Of a stretch of 64,000 bases of DNA, positions 53,891 to 62,883 are shown in pieces. Each line of letters starts with the position of its first letter. Position 1 is the stretch's first letter. The notes under the pieces are model-generated. The model saw nothing but the letters and a program-made list of their open reading frames with translations, did not search any database and was not told the DNA's origin. The position numbers were made by a program, and so were the translations under genes. Source of the stretch: Burkholderia sp. OK233 (GTDB lineage Bacteria; Pseudomonadota; Gammaproteobacteria; Burkholderiales; Burkholderiaceae); NCBI RefSeq assembly GCF_900230185.1, contig NZ_OCSR01000002.1:3596001-3660000 (forward strand). Direction: 5' to 3'.

Positions 53891-54244
53891 TCAGCTCGCG
53901 TGACGGTACGGCCGTACCGGATGGCGGCGCACTGCATCAACGTCGATGCCCTCGAGCAGCCAGTGCAGCTGTTCGGTCGTCAGCTCGATCACTGCCTGCT
54001 GCCGGCGTGGCCAGACGAAGCGATCTTCCTCAAGGCGGCGCAACATCAGCCAGAAACCGGTGCGCTCGTACAGCAGCAACTTAACCCGGTTGCGTTTGCG
54101 GTTATGGAAGGCAAACACCGAGCGTGCGAACGGATCGAGCTGCATCGACTGCTCGACCAGCATCACGAGACTGTTGATACCGGCCCGGAAGTCGATTGGC
54201 TCCCGATGCAGGAATACCTTCAGGTCGGCCTCAAAGCGAAACAT
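53891..54244 (-). CDS. tnpB: IS66 accessory protein TnpB
   Basis: A 117-residue IS66 Orf2 protein: FRFEADLKVFLHREPIDFRAGINSLVMLVEQSMQLDPFARSVFAFHNRKRNRVKLLLYERTGFWLMLRRLEEDRFVWP covers the whole family motif (family: D.R.GIDGLA..V......P....LFVF..R....K.L..D..GF.L..KRLE.GRF.WP). Its start overlaps the tnpA stop by one base (TGATG). It is required for IS66 transposition in studied members. Confidence 0.93.
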   Translation of the reverse strand: MFRFEADLKVFLHREPIDFRAGINSLVMLVEQSMQLDPFARSVFAFHNRKRNRVKLLLYERTGFWLMLRRLEEDRFVWPRRQQAVIELTTEQLHWLLEGIDVDAVRRHPVRPYRHAS

Positions 54245-54762
54245 CAGCACGCTCCCAACGCGGTAACCATTGCGGCCACCAGTTCGGCATCGCCTCCCGC
54301 GCATTCGAGCTCGAGCTTCACGCCGTTGGGCAACTGGGCCGACAGCCACGCCGACGTCGCTGATCGTGGCGACAGACTCGATGGTTTCCGTTCTGGCACA
54401 GGGCGCGCAGCGGGTGCCGCAGCCAGCACCGGCGCCGGGCCATCGATCGCGACGACGACCGGCACGAAGGCCGATGACCCGCACGCCACGTCGTCTCTCA
54501 CTGGGGTATTTGAGCGTTCGTGCTGCCGAACCCATTTGCACAACTGGTTGGCGTTCACTCCAGCCTTCAGGGCCAGGCCAGACAGCGATGCGCCCGGTTG
54601 CAGGCAGGCCTCGATCAGCCGTCGCTTGCCCGCCGGATCGAAGCTGCGCTTGCCACCGACACCAACGCGCGTCACACGCAAGGGCAAAAAGCTCAGGTCA
54701 TCCTGGATCATGGATTGCGTCCGCAAGTTGTGGGTTGCGGACGCAATCGTGGTCCTTCTCAA
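54244..54762 (-). CDS. tnpA: IS66 accessory protein TnpA (helix-turn-helix)
   Basis: A protein of up to 172 residues; a shorter start at 54711 is possible. SFDPAGKRRLIEACLQPGASLSGLALKAGVNANQLCKWVRQHE is the IS3/IS66-type helix-turn-helix that binds transposon ends. A variable linker and a conserved C-terminal WLSAQLPNGVKLELECAGGDAELVAAMVTALGAC follow. First gene of the IS66 operon, beginning 35 bases from the right end of the element. Confidence 0.9.
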   Translation of the reverse strand: MRRTTIASATHNLRTQSMIQDDLSFLPLRVTRVGVGGKRSFDPAGKRRLIEACLQPGASLSGLALKAGVNANQLCKWVRQHERSNTPVRDDVACGSSAFVPVVVAIDGPAPVLAAAPAARPVPERKPSSLSPRSATSAWLSAQLPNGVKLELECAGGDAELVAAMVTALGAC

Positions 54763-54797
54763 ACACGGAAGCTAGGTGGGCGGAAACTGGCGCTTAC

Positions 54798-54805
54798 GAT
54801 AGAAC
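54798..54805. repeat. IS66 target-site duplication, right copy (GATAGAAC)
   Basis: Matches 48213-48220 exactly and lies directly outside the right terminal repeat. It belongs to the MFS reading frame. Confidence 0.92.
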
Positions 54806-55197
54806 AGGATCCCGGGCGCGAGTCCCGCCTCGAATATTCCGAGTAAGAAGCGCATTGCTTGCAGTGTCCCGGCCCCTCGAACAAAGGCGGTTCCGATTGT
54901 AGCCAGTCCCCAAAGAACCAGAATACGACCAAATGTTCGCCGCGCTCCGGTCTGTGCCAACAAGAGATTACTGGGCACCTCGAATGGAACGTAGCCGATG
55001 AAGAAGATTCCTGCGGCTAGACCGAAGGCAGCGTCACTCAAACCCAAGGTCTGAGACATCTGGAGTTTTGCGAAGCCGATGTTGATGCGATCCATGTAGG
55101 CGAATACATAGCATATGAAAAGAAGGGGGATGATTCGATAGAACGCCTTACGATAGGCGCGTTCATCAACTGTTGGTTCTTGGGGATAGGTTGCCAT
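54798..55197 (-). pseudogene. MFS transporter, N-terminal part (split by IS66)
   Basis: Residues 1 to about 133 of the interrupted transporter: AYRKAFYRIIPLLFICYVFAYMDRINIGFAKLQMSQTLGLSDAAFGLAAGIFFIGYVPFEVPSNLLLAQTGARR, with the anion:cation symporter family loop between TM1 and TM2 and the TM2-3 signature. It ends at LAPGILFY and then reads into the IS66 end. It lies 120 bases after the D-aminoacylase gene on the same strand, so the intact gene was probably its operon partner, importing its substrate. Confidence 0.9.
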
Positions 55198-55317
55198 GGT
55201 TTCTCGAAGATCCAGTTCTTGATCTGGAAAGGGTGCGTGATGAGAACGAGTCGCTCAGCGAAGGGGCTCGGGCGAGTCATCCGAGGGCAAAGGTTTCGTA
55301 TAGGCTTCGATGAAGTC

Positions 55318-56760
55318 TTAGCGTCCAGCGAGTGAACCATTCAGCAAGCCCGTGTGTTGGCCTGCGATGTATGTCGGGACGCCGTTAATGATCACTGCAA
55401 CAACCCCAGAAGAGGGCGCCGTAGGGTTTTCGTAGGTCGCTTGATCCCGAATACTGTCGGCGTCGAAGATTGAGATATCGGCGTGATAGCCGTGGGCGAG
55501 GGTTCCGCGGTTTTTTAATCCGAAGTTTCGCGCGGGGAGGCTAGTCATCTTTCTGACTGCTTCTTCGAGCGAGAATAAACCGACCTCTCGAACGTAGTGG
55601 CCGAGCACTCGCGGGAAAGTACCCCAGAGACGAGGATGTGGACGTTCGCCTACCTGTAGACCGTCAGAGCCGATCATTGTGTGTTCGAATTGTAGGATCT
55701 CCCGTACATCCTCCTCACACATGAAATGGTAGGTGGCCGTGCCCGGTTGGAGCTGGCGCGCCGTCTCCCGGCGATTCATACCGAACTCTCGGGCAATGTC
55801 TTCCAGCGATCTGCCCGTACACTCGGGATGAGATTCGCTCGAGACGATGACAATGTGACCTTCGTTAACGAAATCGTCGTCACGTATCATCGAAGACCCT
55901 GCGGTATAGGGGTAGCAATCCAACGAGACGCATTGACATCGCATAGCGTTTTGAATCATGGGTACAGTGATGCGAGACTTGCCGAAGTTACGTTCTCGCA
56001 TCAACTTGTGATGAGACAAGACGACCTGAATGCCAAGCGATCGACCGATTTCAAATGCTTCTTCGATTGCCTCAACGACGTGATCGCTTTCGTCGCGCAG
56101 ATGCATCGCAAAGACGCCGTCATATTCGCGTAGCGGCGCGCCGACGCCTATGAGCTCATCCTTGGTCGCCGCTGCGGCAGGAGGGTAGAAGATTCCACTT
56201 GATAATCCAATAGCACCTGCGGCCAAGGCATCTTTCACCATCGAGCGCATGCTGCAAATCTCGCGTAAAGTCGCGGGACGCGACACGTCAGACATCGCAA
56301 ATACCCTGAGTGTCGTGTGCCCGATGAGCGGGGCGACGTTGAGCGAGGGAGGATGTGAGGCAATTGCCCTAAGAAACGCCTCGAAGGTCTCGAATCGCTC
56401 AGTCAGCGGGAGTCCAAGAAGGTTTAGAGGGTCCGGCAACGGGACTCCGTCGGGCAACGGTGAGCTGCTAATCCCGCAGTTTCCAGTTATGACCGTAGTG
56501 ACACCCTGAGAGATCTTGCTTACCATCTTCGGTGCTGCAAAGATCGCCTGATCGTCGTGCGTGTGTGCATCAATGAACCCTGGGGCGACAATCAGTCCCG
56601 TCGCATCGATGGACTGTCGAGAATGTGCGGATGATAGATCCTCTATATCGACAATTTTTCCATCGATAATGCCGATGTCCGCCTCGAATCGCGATCGGCC
56701 GGTACCGTCGATCAATGTGCCGTTGAGTATTAACAAATCAAACTTTTCTCGTTCGCTCAT
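55318..56760 (-). CDS. D-aminoacylase/N-acyl-D-amino-acid deacylase family amidohydrolase
   Basis: A 480-residue amidohydrolase, started at 56760 after GGAAG. FDLLILNGTLIDGTGRSRFEADIGIIDGKI is the N-terminal beta domain; GFIDAHTHDDQAIF holds the first metal ligands; TTVITGNCGIS, IGLSSGIFYPP, LSHHKLM and MIGSDGLQ are further family signatures with metal-binding His and Asp. It hydrolyses N-acyl-D-amino acids to the free D-amino acid, the class prediction. Divergent from the LysR gene at 56.9 kb; the disrupted MFS gene follows it. Confidence 0.9.
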   Translation of the reverse strand: MSEREKFDLLILNGTLIDGTGRSRFEADIGIIDGKIVDIEDLSSAHSRQSIDATGLIVAPGFIDAHTHDDQAIFAAPKMVSKISQGVTTVITGNCGISSSPLPDGVPLPDPLNLLGLPLTERFETFEAFLRAIASHPPSLNVAPLIGHTTLRVFAMSDVSRPATLREICSMRSMVKDALAAGAIGLSSGIFYPPAAAATKDELIGVGAPLREYDGVFAMHLRDESDHVVEAIEEAFEIGRSLGIQVVLSHHKLMRERNFGKSRITVPMIQNAMRCQCVSLDCYPYTAGSSMIRDDDFVNEGHIVIVSSESHPECTGRSLEDIAREFGMNRRETARQLQPGTATYHFMCEEDVREILQFEHTMIGSDGLQVGERPHPRLWGTFPRVLGHYVREVGLFSLEEAVRKMTSLPARNFGLKNRGTLAHGYHADISIFDADSIRDQATYENPTAPSSGVVAVIINGVPTYIAGQHTGLLNGSLAGR

Positions 56761-56909
56761 TTCTTCCGTTCCACACACAATGAGATATCAAGGCGAGCAT
56801 TGAAAATGCCGAACCACGATGTGAGTATTGAAAGGCAAAAAAAGCGTGGCAAGATGCCTTATGATCATCTGCGCTGCATTTTTTGCAACGCTCGCATGGG
56901 AGAACCCGA

Positions 56910-57830
56910 ATGCACTCGACTCTGGGTGACAAGCGTCTAAAGTGTTTTTCTAAAGCCGTCGAATCCGGGTCCATTCGAGCGGCAGCTGACGAACTTCTGC
57001 TGGAGCCTTCGATGGTAAGCAGGCAGATCATGCAGCTTGAAGCCGAACTGGGCGTGACACTTCTGGAGCGGCGAGGCCGAGGGGTTTTTCCGACTCCGTC
57101 GGGCGAAGTCGTTGTGGAGCACTGCCGAGACCGCTGGGGGTTAGAGCACAACCTGCGAGAGAAGCTAAATGATCTATCTGGACTGCGCCGTGGGGAACTC
57201 CGTATTGCGATAAGCGAGGGGTTCCTCGATGAGTTCATCGAACGAGTTTTAAGCCCATTTTCGGCAAGCTATCCGGATGTTGTGATCAACATCATTTTGC
57301 AGACTGCATCAGAGGTAGTCCGCATGGTAGCGACAGATGAAGCACATTTGGGCGTCACGCTACACGCGCAGCCCGACAATCGCGTGAGAATCCTGGCTGA
57401 TTGTCCTCATCCAATCTTCGCTATCGTCGGTCCGAGGCATGCACTAAGTAATTGTCGGTCGCCACTGTCTCTGGCCGACTTTGCCAAATACCCCCTAGTG
57501 CTAGCACCTGTCGGTAGCGGTTTGAGATCGCTTATTGATAGCGCGGCCTTCGTGGAGCGAGTAGAGGTGCAGCCGCGATTCGTGGTGAATTCGGTAAGAG
57601 CGCTCAAAGCAATTACCGCGGCGAACAATGCGGTTACCTTTCTCCCGAAGATATCGCTTCAACAAGAACTGGATCAGGGAACCCTTTTCGCGCTGTCGAG
57701 CTCGAACGCGGTTCTTCAGTCGGCTTGCGCGCAGGTTCTAGTTCGGCGCGGTAGAACATATTCTTCCGCGCTTTCCGCATTGGTGACAGTAATCAGCGAA
57801 AGTCGATATTTCGCGGAAGCGTCGCTGTAG
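56910..57830 (+). CDS. LysR family transcriptional regulator
   Basis: A 306-residue LysR protein from ATG 56910, preceded by GGGAGAA. Its helix-turn-helix (LKCFSKAVESGSIRAAADELLLEPSMVSRQIMQLEAELGVTLLERRGRG) is typical; the effector domain includes GLRSLIDSAAF. It is divergent from the D-aminoacylase gene with 149 bases between the starts and is therefore its probable regulator. Confidence 0.9.
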   Translation: MHSTLGDKRLKCFSKAVESGSIRAAADELLLEPSMVSRQIMQLEAELGVTLLERRGRGVFPTPSGEVVVEHCRDRWGLEHNLREKLNDLSGLRRGELRIAISEGFLDEFIERVLSPFSASYPDVVINIILQTASEVVRMVATDEAHLGVTLHAQPDNRVRILADCPHPIFAIVGPRHALSNCRSPLSLADFAKYPLVLAPVGSGLRSLIDSAAFVERVEVQPRFVVNSVRALKAITAANNAVTFLPKISLQQELDQGTLFALSSSNAVLQSACAQVLVRRGRTYSSALSALVTVISESRYFAEASL

Positions 57831-58016
57831 GAGCGACCAGAGCAAGCACGCACCAAAAGATCATCTCGATGTCGACACGCAACTCGTCGATGCCTGTTCT
57901 GCCAATTCTCGAGCGTTCGCTTCGGTGAAACGACCTTCCAACCGACCTGACGCCATATCTCTCATTGGAAGCCTAGCGGCGATTGCGAGAGTTGGATATA
58001 AGCGTGGTCGGGTTCG

Positions 58017-59462
58017 CTATTGCGTGGACGAGCGTGCGAGCTGGTCGTGTGCAAGTTGGCCCAAACGCCGAACGCCATCTGCGATCTTTTCGCTCCATGC
58101 GTGTCCTGCGCTAAGACGCAGGCAATTGCGAAAGCGCCCACTCGCCGAAAAGGCAAAGCCTGGTGCGAAACAAATACCCTTTTCAAGTGCCTCGTTAAAG
58201 AGCGCACGTGAATCGAACCTTCTCGGCATTTCAAGCCAGAGAACATATCCTCCGGTGGGTTGACTAACTTTCGTCTCGGATGGGAAGCTTTCCTCTATGA
58301 CGCGTGTCATACGCGCCAGGTTTTCTTCAAATATTCGACGAATCGCGCGCAAATGTACCTCGTATGCACCGCTTTCCAAGAAGTCGGCGAGGGCGACTTG
58401 TGGCAGAACGGGACTGCATAGGCTGAATGCAAGCTTACGCTCTATTAATTGTTGAACATAGGTGCCGGCAGCGAGCCAGCCAATCCGGTAGCCGGGTGCG
58501 AGAGTTTTGGAGAACGAGCTGCAATAGATAGTGTTGCCACCTTTGTCGAGCGCTATAAACGGCTTCGGACGTTCTCGACCAAAATAAATGTCGCCATAAA
58601 CATCGTCCTCGATGAGCGGTACGCTATGTTGATTGAGTACCGCGAGCAACTCGAGCTTGTCGGGCTCTGCAATCGCCGAACCGAGTGGGTTATTGAAGTT
58701 TGAGGACAATACGCAAGCGGCGACTGGTTCCGATTCGAGGAGTCGGGCAAGTGCGCCGACATCAATTCCACGGGTCGGGTGTGTTGGAAGCTCAAAGGCC
58801 TTCAACCCAAGAATCTCGATAGTATGCAGAAGGCCAAAGTAAGTAGGGGATTCGATCGCAATCGTATCCCCACGATTGGCAACAACCGTCAAGGCTAAAG
58901 TGAGCGCTTCAGTACAGCCAGCTGTAACGATAACGTCATCCGGTGACAACGTGTGACCAACGCGCATTGCTCGTTTTGCGATCTCGCGTCGCAACCGCAT
59001 GTCGCCATTTGGGGGGCCGTATACGTTATGGCGCACGCCACTATGCCTGGCGGCACGAGCGAGAGCCATGTCGAGGCGCTTCGACTGCAGCAGTTCCGCG
59101 TCCGGAAAGGCGCAGCCAAGTGGCACTAGTGCGGGGTTTGACGCGTGTTCAAGCAAGGACGTTACAACCCCACTTATGGACACGGACGAAGACTTGGCCG
59201 CCGGGCGCGACGTCGAAGGCAAGCCTAGCGCTTTTCGTCGGGTCGTCGCCACGTAAAAGCCGGATTGAGGGCGGGCGACGAGGACGCCTCTGTCTTCGAG
59301 AAGCCGGTACGCTTGTAGCGCTGTGGAGATACTTATCTGGTGCTGTTCGCTGACGGCGCGCACGGAGGGCAGGCGGGAGCCTGGCGCAAGCGCGCCATTA
59401 TCGATCATGCCGACGATGAGCGAAGCCAACTGCTCGTAACGAAACGGGGTGGATGCGTGCAC
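58017..59462 (-). CDS. MocR-type (GntR/aminotransferase) transcriptional regulator
   Basis: A 481-residue fusion. Residues 1-75 are a GntR winged helix-turn-helix (YEQLASLIVGMIDNGALAPGSRLPSVRAVSEQHQISISTALQAYRLLEDRGVL). Residues 110-475 are a fold-type I aminotransferase domain with the PLP lysine in SSFSKTLAPGYRIGWL and the conserved NNPLGS. MocR proteins use PLP or an amino-acid adduct as ligand and bind direct repeats. Such repeats (ATTGTG motifs) lie 68 bases upstream of this gene and at two sites before the neighbouring FAH and aminotransferase genes. Confidence 0.92.
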   Translation of the reverse strand: MHASTPFRYEQLASLIVGMIDNGALAPGSRLPSVRAVSEQHQISISTALQAYRLLEDRGVLVARPQSGFYVATTRRKALGLPSTSRPAAKSSSVSISGVVTSLLEHASNPALVPLGCAFPDAELLQSKRLDMALARAARHSGVRHNVYGPPNGDMRLRREIAKRAMRVGHTLSPDDVIVTAGCTEALTLALTVVANRGDTIAIESPTYFGLLHTIEILGLKAFELPTHPTRGIDVGALARLLESEPVAACVLSSNFNNPLGSAIAEPDKLELLAVLNQHSVPLIEDDVYGDIYFGRERPKPFIALDKGGNTIYCSSFSKTLAPGYRIGWLAAGTYVQQLIERKLAFSLCSPVLPQVALADFLESGAYEVHLRAIRRIFEENLARMTRVIEESFPSETKVSQPTGGYVLWLEMPRRFDSRALFNEALEKGICFAPGFAFSASGRFRNCLRLSAGHAWSEKIADGVRRLGQLAHDQLARSSTQ

Positions 59463-59796
59463 GGCAACAATTTTTCATCTTGATGAACTGTATCGATTAT
59501 CGGTCCACAGAAACCGGTTGCCAAGGGAAATTGTGCTGGTCGAATCTCCCGAAAATTGTGACTGTTCCGGTTGTGCTGTAGATCGTAGAATCGGGGAGTA
59601 GCTCGGCGTACGCGGGTTGTACGTAGGCGACCTTGCAAAACTATTAGCAAGGTCGGACCTGACAATTTTGGAGGGGCACGCTACTGCAATCCGCGCCCCG
59701 TGTGGACGATGAACCGGCCAGGATCCAACCGAACGAGCACAAATCCATAGCTACGACCTCTACGGAGCCTTGGATTGGCGATCGTCGCATGCCTTG
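59463..59796. other. Upstream region of the MocR gene
   Basis: 334 bases between the MocR start and the aldehyde dehydrogenase stop. It contains the MocR-type tandem repeat at 59530-59566. No gene or clear terminator was seen. Confidence 0.5.
59530..59566 (+). promoter_or_regulatory. Candidate MocR operator, copy 1
   Basis: Direct repeats ATTGTGCTGGTC and ATTGTGACTGTT start 25 bases apart, joined by GAATCTCCCGAAA. The same arrangement occurs at 62847-62883 and, reversed, at 62599-62634. This copy lies upstream of the regulator's own gene. Confidence 0.65.
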
Positions 59797-61233
59797 CTAG
59801 TGATCCAGTCTCCGAATGCAGACGACCTTTGTTTGAGTCATTTCCTCGTATGCGAACCGAACGCCTTCACGACCGAGGCTTCCGTACTTAAATCCGCCAA
59901 ATGGCATCGCATCGAACCTGTAATCCGAAGAGTCATTGATCATGACGCCTGCGGCTTCAAGCTGGTCCGCGGCCTTGAGGGCGGCGCGCAGATCATTCGT
60001 GAATATGCCGGCGTGGAGACTGTATTCAGGGGAATTTGAAAGCTCTAACGCTTGGTCGAGAGTCTCAATTTTCTGAAGAATGACGACCGGGCTGAATATT
60101 TCGTATTTCCAGAGATCGCAATCGAAGCTGACGTCTTCGAGAACAGTCGGCGAATATACGGAGGCTTCCAACGTGTTACCGCATAGGAGTTTGGCGCCAC
60201 GTTCAATGGCATCATCGACTATTCTTTTAGTCCGCTCCGCCGACTGTGCAGTGATCATTGGTCCGACATCAGTATCGGCAAGTGCGGGATTCCCCACTTT
60301 CAAGGAGCCGGCAAGCTCAACAAATCGGGCCTTGAAAGACTCATAAACAGACGATTGGATCAGAATTCGCTGCGCACCAATACAGTTTTGCCCCGCAGCC
60401 CAAAACGCACCGGAAACACACGACTCTACCGCGTCATCCAGCTCGCAGTCGTTCAGTACGATGACAGGCGCGTTCCCGCCCAAATCCATGGCAAGCTTCT
60501 TGAGCCCCGCAGCTTTGGCGATTTTCTCCCCGGTTACGAAGCCGCCGGTGAAAGATACCATTCTCACGTCTCGGGATGAGACGAGTACCTGCCCCAGCGC
60601 GCCGCTGCCCGTAGCTATCGTTACGACCTCGGTAGGCAAGCCGGCCAGCAGAAGATAGTCGACGAGTTTGATCGCTGAAAGAGGCGTCAGTTCTGAAGGC
60701 TTGAGGATAACTGAGTTCCCGCCGGCGATTGCCGGACCAAGCTTATGCGCAACGAGATTCAGTGGGTCGTTATAGGGTGTGATCGCGACGATGATTCCGA
60801 GAGGTTCGCGCGTAAACCATCCTTGCCGCTGTTCCGATCCCGCGTATGCATCAAATGGAATGACTTCACCACCATTTCGGCGGGCCTCGTCCGCTGACAG
60901 TTTGAGCGTGTTGACGCAGCGCGAGACTTCTTTCTTTGCCTGTCTGATGGTTTTCCCAGCCTCGGCTACGATGAGATCGGCGAATGCGTCGCGGTCACGC
61001 TCAATAGCTAGCGCGCATGTTTCGAGAATTCGCGCTCGTTCGTAGCGGGAAAGTTTTCGGCAGATTTGCGCGCCATCTTTCGCGGTATCGATGAGCGCCT
61101 GAGCAGCTTCTGGAGGAATATTCGAAACAGTTCCTACTTGAGCGCCGTCAAACGGATTTGTCACCGGGATGGAGTCAAACGATGACTTAAGAATCGATGC
61201 ATGATTATTCACTACGGACAGCCTCCGCCGCAT
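59797..61233 (-). CDS. NAD(P)-dependent aldehyde dehydrogenase
   Basis: A 478-residue ALDH. TPYNDPLNLVAHKLGPAIAGGNSVILKPSELTP, LAMDLGGNAPVIVL (Glu replaced by Asp-Leu context as in the lactaldehyde/phosphonoacetaldehyde branch), WAAGQNCIGAQR with the catalytic Cys, EIFSPVVIL and MPFGGFKYGSLGREG are present. The DLGGNAP and GQNCIGAQR strings place it in the glyceraldehyde-3-phosphate/lactaldehyde/sulfo- or phosphonoacetaldehyde dehydrogenase branch. It follows the FAH gene by 171 bases on the same strand and is probably in the MocR regulon. Confidence 0.9.
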   Translation of the reverse strand: MRRRLSVVNNHASILKSSFDSIPVTNPFDGAQVGTVSNIPPEAAQALIDTAKDGAQICRKLSRYERARILETCALAIERDRDAFADLIVAEAGKTIRQAKKEVSRCVNTLKLSADEARRNGGEVIPFDAYAGSEQRQGWFTREPLGIIVAITPYNDPLNLVAHKLGPAIAGGNSVILKPSELTPLSAIKLVDYLLLAGLPTEVVTIATGSGALGQVLVSSRDVRMVSFTGGFVTGEKIAKAAGLKKLAMDLGGNAPVIVLNDCELDDAVESCVSGAFWAAGQNCIGAQRILIQSSVYESFKARFVELAGSLKVGNPALADTDVGPMITAQSAERTKRIVDDAIERGAKLLCGNTLEASVYSPTVLEDVSFDCDLWKYEIFSPVVILQKIETLDQALELSNSPEYSLHAGIFTNDLRAALKAADQLEAAGVMINDSSDYRFDAMPFGGFKYGSLGREGVRFAYEEMTQTKVVCIRRLDH

Positions 61234-61404
61234 TACTTAAAAAAATTCCACCACTCTAGGGAACGAAGCGATTTCAGATCGCTCATGTGAGACGGTACTT
61301 GCTCACGCCATATTCCAGATCGCTTCGCGGTGTCGCTACTCCAACTATTTGCCGTTCGTTATTTGAATTACGAAGCGGCACTATGACTCGAATTATCTGC
61401 CGTA

Positions 61405-62259
61405 TCATCCAGGGATTTCGGCTGTCTGAACCGGACAACGCTGTTCGCCGAGACCCTCGATTCCGCAGGTCAACACGTCACCATCGGTCAAATAGTCGGG
61501 GCTCGCCTTATTGAAAGCGACTCCATGCGGAGTACCAGTCAAAACGAGATCGCCTGGCAGTAACGTCATGAATTCGCATAGGTGCGCGATGATCTGATTC
61601 ACAGGGAAGACCAATCTACTAGTACGGCTATCCTGTCTAAGCTCTCCGTTCTTTTGCAGCCAAATCCGGAGGTCTAGTGAAGCTGGGAGTTCGTCAGGGG
61701 TAACCAGCCACGGCCCAAGTGGAGCGAAGGTATCGGCGCTCTTTGCCTTGCTCCACTGACCCCCGCGTTCAAATTGCCAATGCCGCTCAGTGACGTCATT
61801 GGCGACAGCATAGCCGGCTATGGTTGCGGCGGCGTCTTCGATTCGCACGTTGCGGGTAAGCGCGCCAATCACAACTGCGAGTTCGACTTCCCAATCAACC
61901 GCCTTAGCGGTCCTGGGAATTTTGATGACGTCCGTGGGGCCACTAAGTGCAGTTGGAGACTTGAAAAAGACGAGCGGCTCACTTGTCAAATCGAATCCAG
62001 TTTCAACCGCATGATCGGCGTAATTCAAGCCAACGCATACGATCTTGCCTGGTCTTGCTATCGGGCAGCCAAGTCGCGAAGCCGCGCTCACCTCAGGAAG
62101 TTTTGAAAGATCGCGACTCGATAGCAGGTTAAGATTCGCAATCGCCAGATCATCTCCTGACCAATCACTGACCAAGCTGCTTGCGTCGCGGAGCGTCCCA
62201 GAAGAATCAAGGATGCCCGGGCGTTCGTCACCAGGTTGACCGAATCGAATAAGTTTCAT
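61405..62259 (-). CDS. Fumarylacetoacetate hydrolase family protein
   Basis: A 284-residue FAH-fold enzyme of the 2,4-didehydro-3-deoxy-L-rhamnonate hydrolase/ureidoglycolate lyase-like group: MKLIRFGQPGDERPGILDSSGTLRD is the N-terminal domain; VCVGLNYADHAVETG, DWEVELAVVIG with the ExE metal ligands, GYAVANDVTER and LTGTPHGVAF follow. It hydrolyses or rearranges a 2-oxo acid. It is the first gene of a reverse-strand unit whose upstream region bears a reverse-oriented MocR-type site. Confidence 0.9.
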   Translation of the reverse strand: MKLIRFGQPGDERPGILDSSGTLRDASSLVSDWSGDDLAIANLNLLSSRDLSKLPEVSAASRLGCPIARPGKIVCVGLNYADHAVETGFDLTSEPLVFFKSPTALSGPTDVIKIPRTAKAVDWEVELAVVIGALTRNVRIEDAAATIAGYAVANDVTERHWQFERGGQWSKAKSADTFAPLGPWLVTPDELPASLDLRIWLQKNGELRQDSRTSRLVFPVNQIIAHLCEFMTLLPGDLVLTGTPHGVAFNKASPDYLTDGDVLTCGIEGLGEQRCPVQTAEIPG

Positions 62260-62598
62260 CGAGGTTCTTTCTGTGTCCGTTTACGTTTGTCAAAAAACAC
62301 CAATCGATAATTCTGAACTGACGATAAGCAGAATGGTTATATGGCAGTTTCTGTCGACCAGTTGTCGAAGTCCGCACCGTAGTAACACATCACTTTCGTC
62401 ACTCCGGTTGCAAACGATGGCTTGATAACAAATTCAAGGTGCGTGATGAGATTGCGCGACTTCGTACCAGCGAAGCAGCGAAACCGAGCCGTACATCGTG
62501 CACTTTGTGCAGAGGCAAAGAAAAGCGTTTCGCGGTGGTTCGTGCGTAGATCCCACGAGCCTGTCAGACACGCATCGTAACGCCGATAAGTCGACCAT

Positions 62599-62634
62599 AA
62601 CAGTCACAGTTTTCGCTGATTCGATCATCACAAT
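62599..62634 (-). promoter_or_regulatory. Candidate MocR operator, copy 2 (faces the FAH/ALDH unit)
   Basis: On the reverse strand: ATTGTGATGATC, then GAATCAGCGAAA, then ACTGTGACTGTT, with repeat starts 24 bases apart. It matches copies 1 and 3 over most positions and points toward the FAH gene. Confidence 0.65.
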
Positions 62635-62846
62635 TGTTAGGGGGGGGCGCATCGAAACGCCGATGAATACGATGACTGACCGTAGGTTTCATACGCTGAG
62701 CGCACTGTGGCCGGATGCGGATAAGCCGGGGTCTCGCGCTCTCATTTTCTGAGAATTTGAGTTGAGCGCGTCACTGCGACTGATAATGCGTCGCGTCGAG
62801 TTCTCATGTGGACAATATCCAGGGTGGTTTGGGCCGAGTCGCGAGA

Positions 62847-62883
62847 ATTGTGATGGTCGATTCCAAGGAAAATTGTGACTGTT
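62847..62883 (+). promoter_or_regulatory. Candidate MocR operator, copy 3 (faces the aminotransferase)
   Basis: ATTGTGATGGTC and ATTGTGACTGTT with starts 25 bases apart, 180 bases upstream of the aminotransferase start. The linker GATTCCAAGGAAA resembles those of copies 1 and 2. Confidence 0.65.

Larger units (their letters stand above)
48221..54797 (-). mobile_element. IS66 family element, itself interrupted by a RIT element
   Basis: A 6577-bp unit bounded by GATAGAAC repeats. Its ends are imperfect inverted repeats starting GTAACCGCT on the left and GTAAGCGCC (reverse strand) on the right, sharing GTAA.CGC and GC.CACCT.G. It carries tnpA, tnpB and tnpC on the reverse strand plus a small forward passenger gene near the left end. 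Removing the 3553-bp RIT insertion leaves about 3.02 kb, a normal IS66 size with a passenger. It sits inside an MFS transporter gene. Confidence 0.92.

Noticed and set aside
52810..54084. A 424-codon forward frame across tnpC and tnpB of the IS66
   Set aside because: Antisense to clear IS66 genes; low-complexity arginine/valine-rich product with no family features.
48213..54805. Reading the whole 6.6 kb as a composite transposon
   Set aside because: There is only one pair of IS66 ends and one 8-bp duplication; the recombinase trio has its own termini inside tnpC, so it is a nested insertion.
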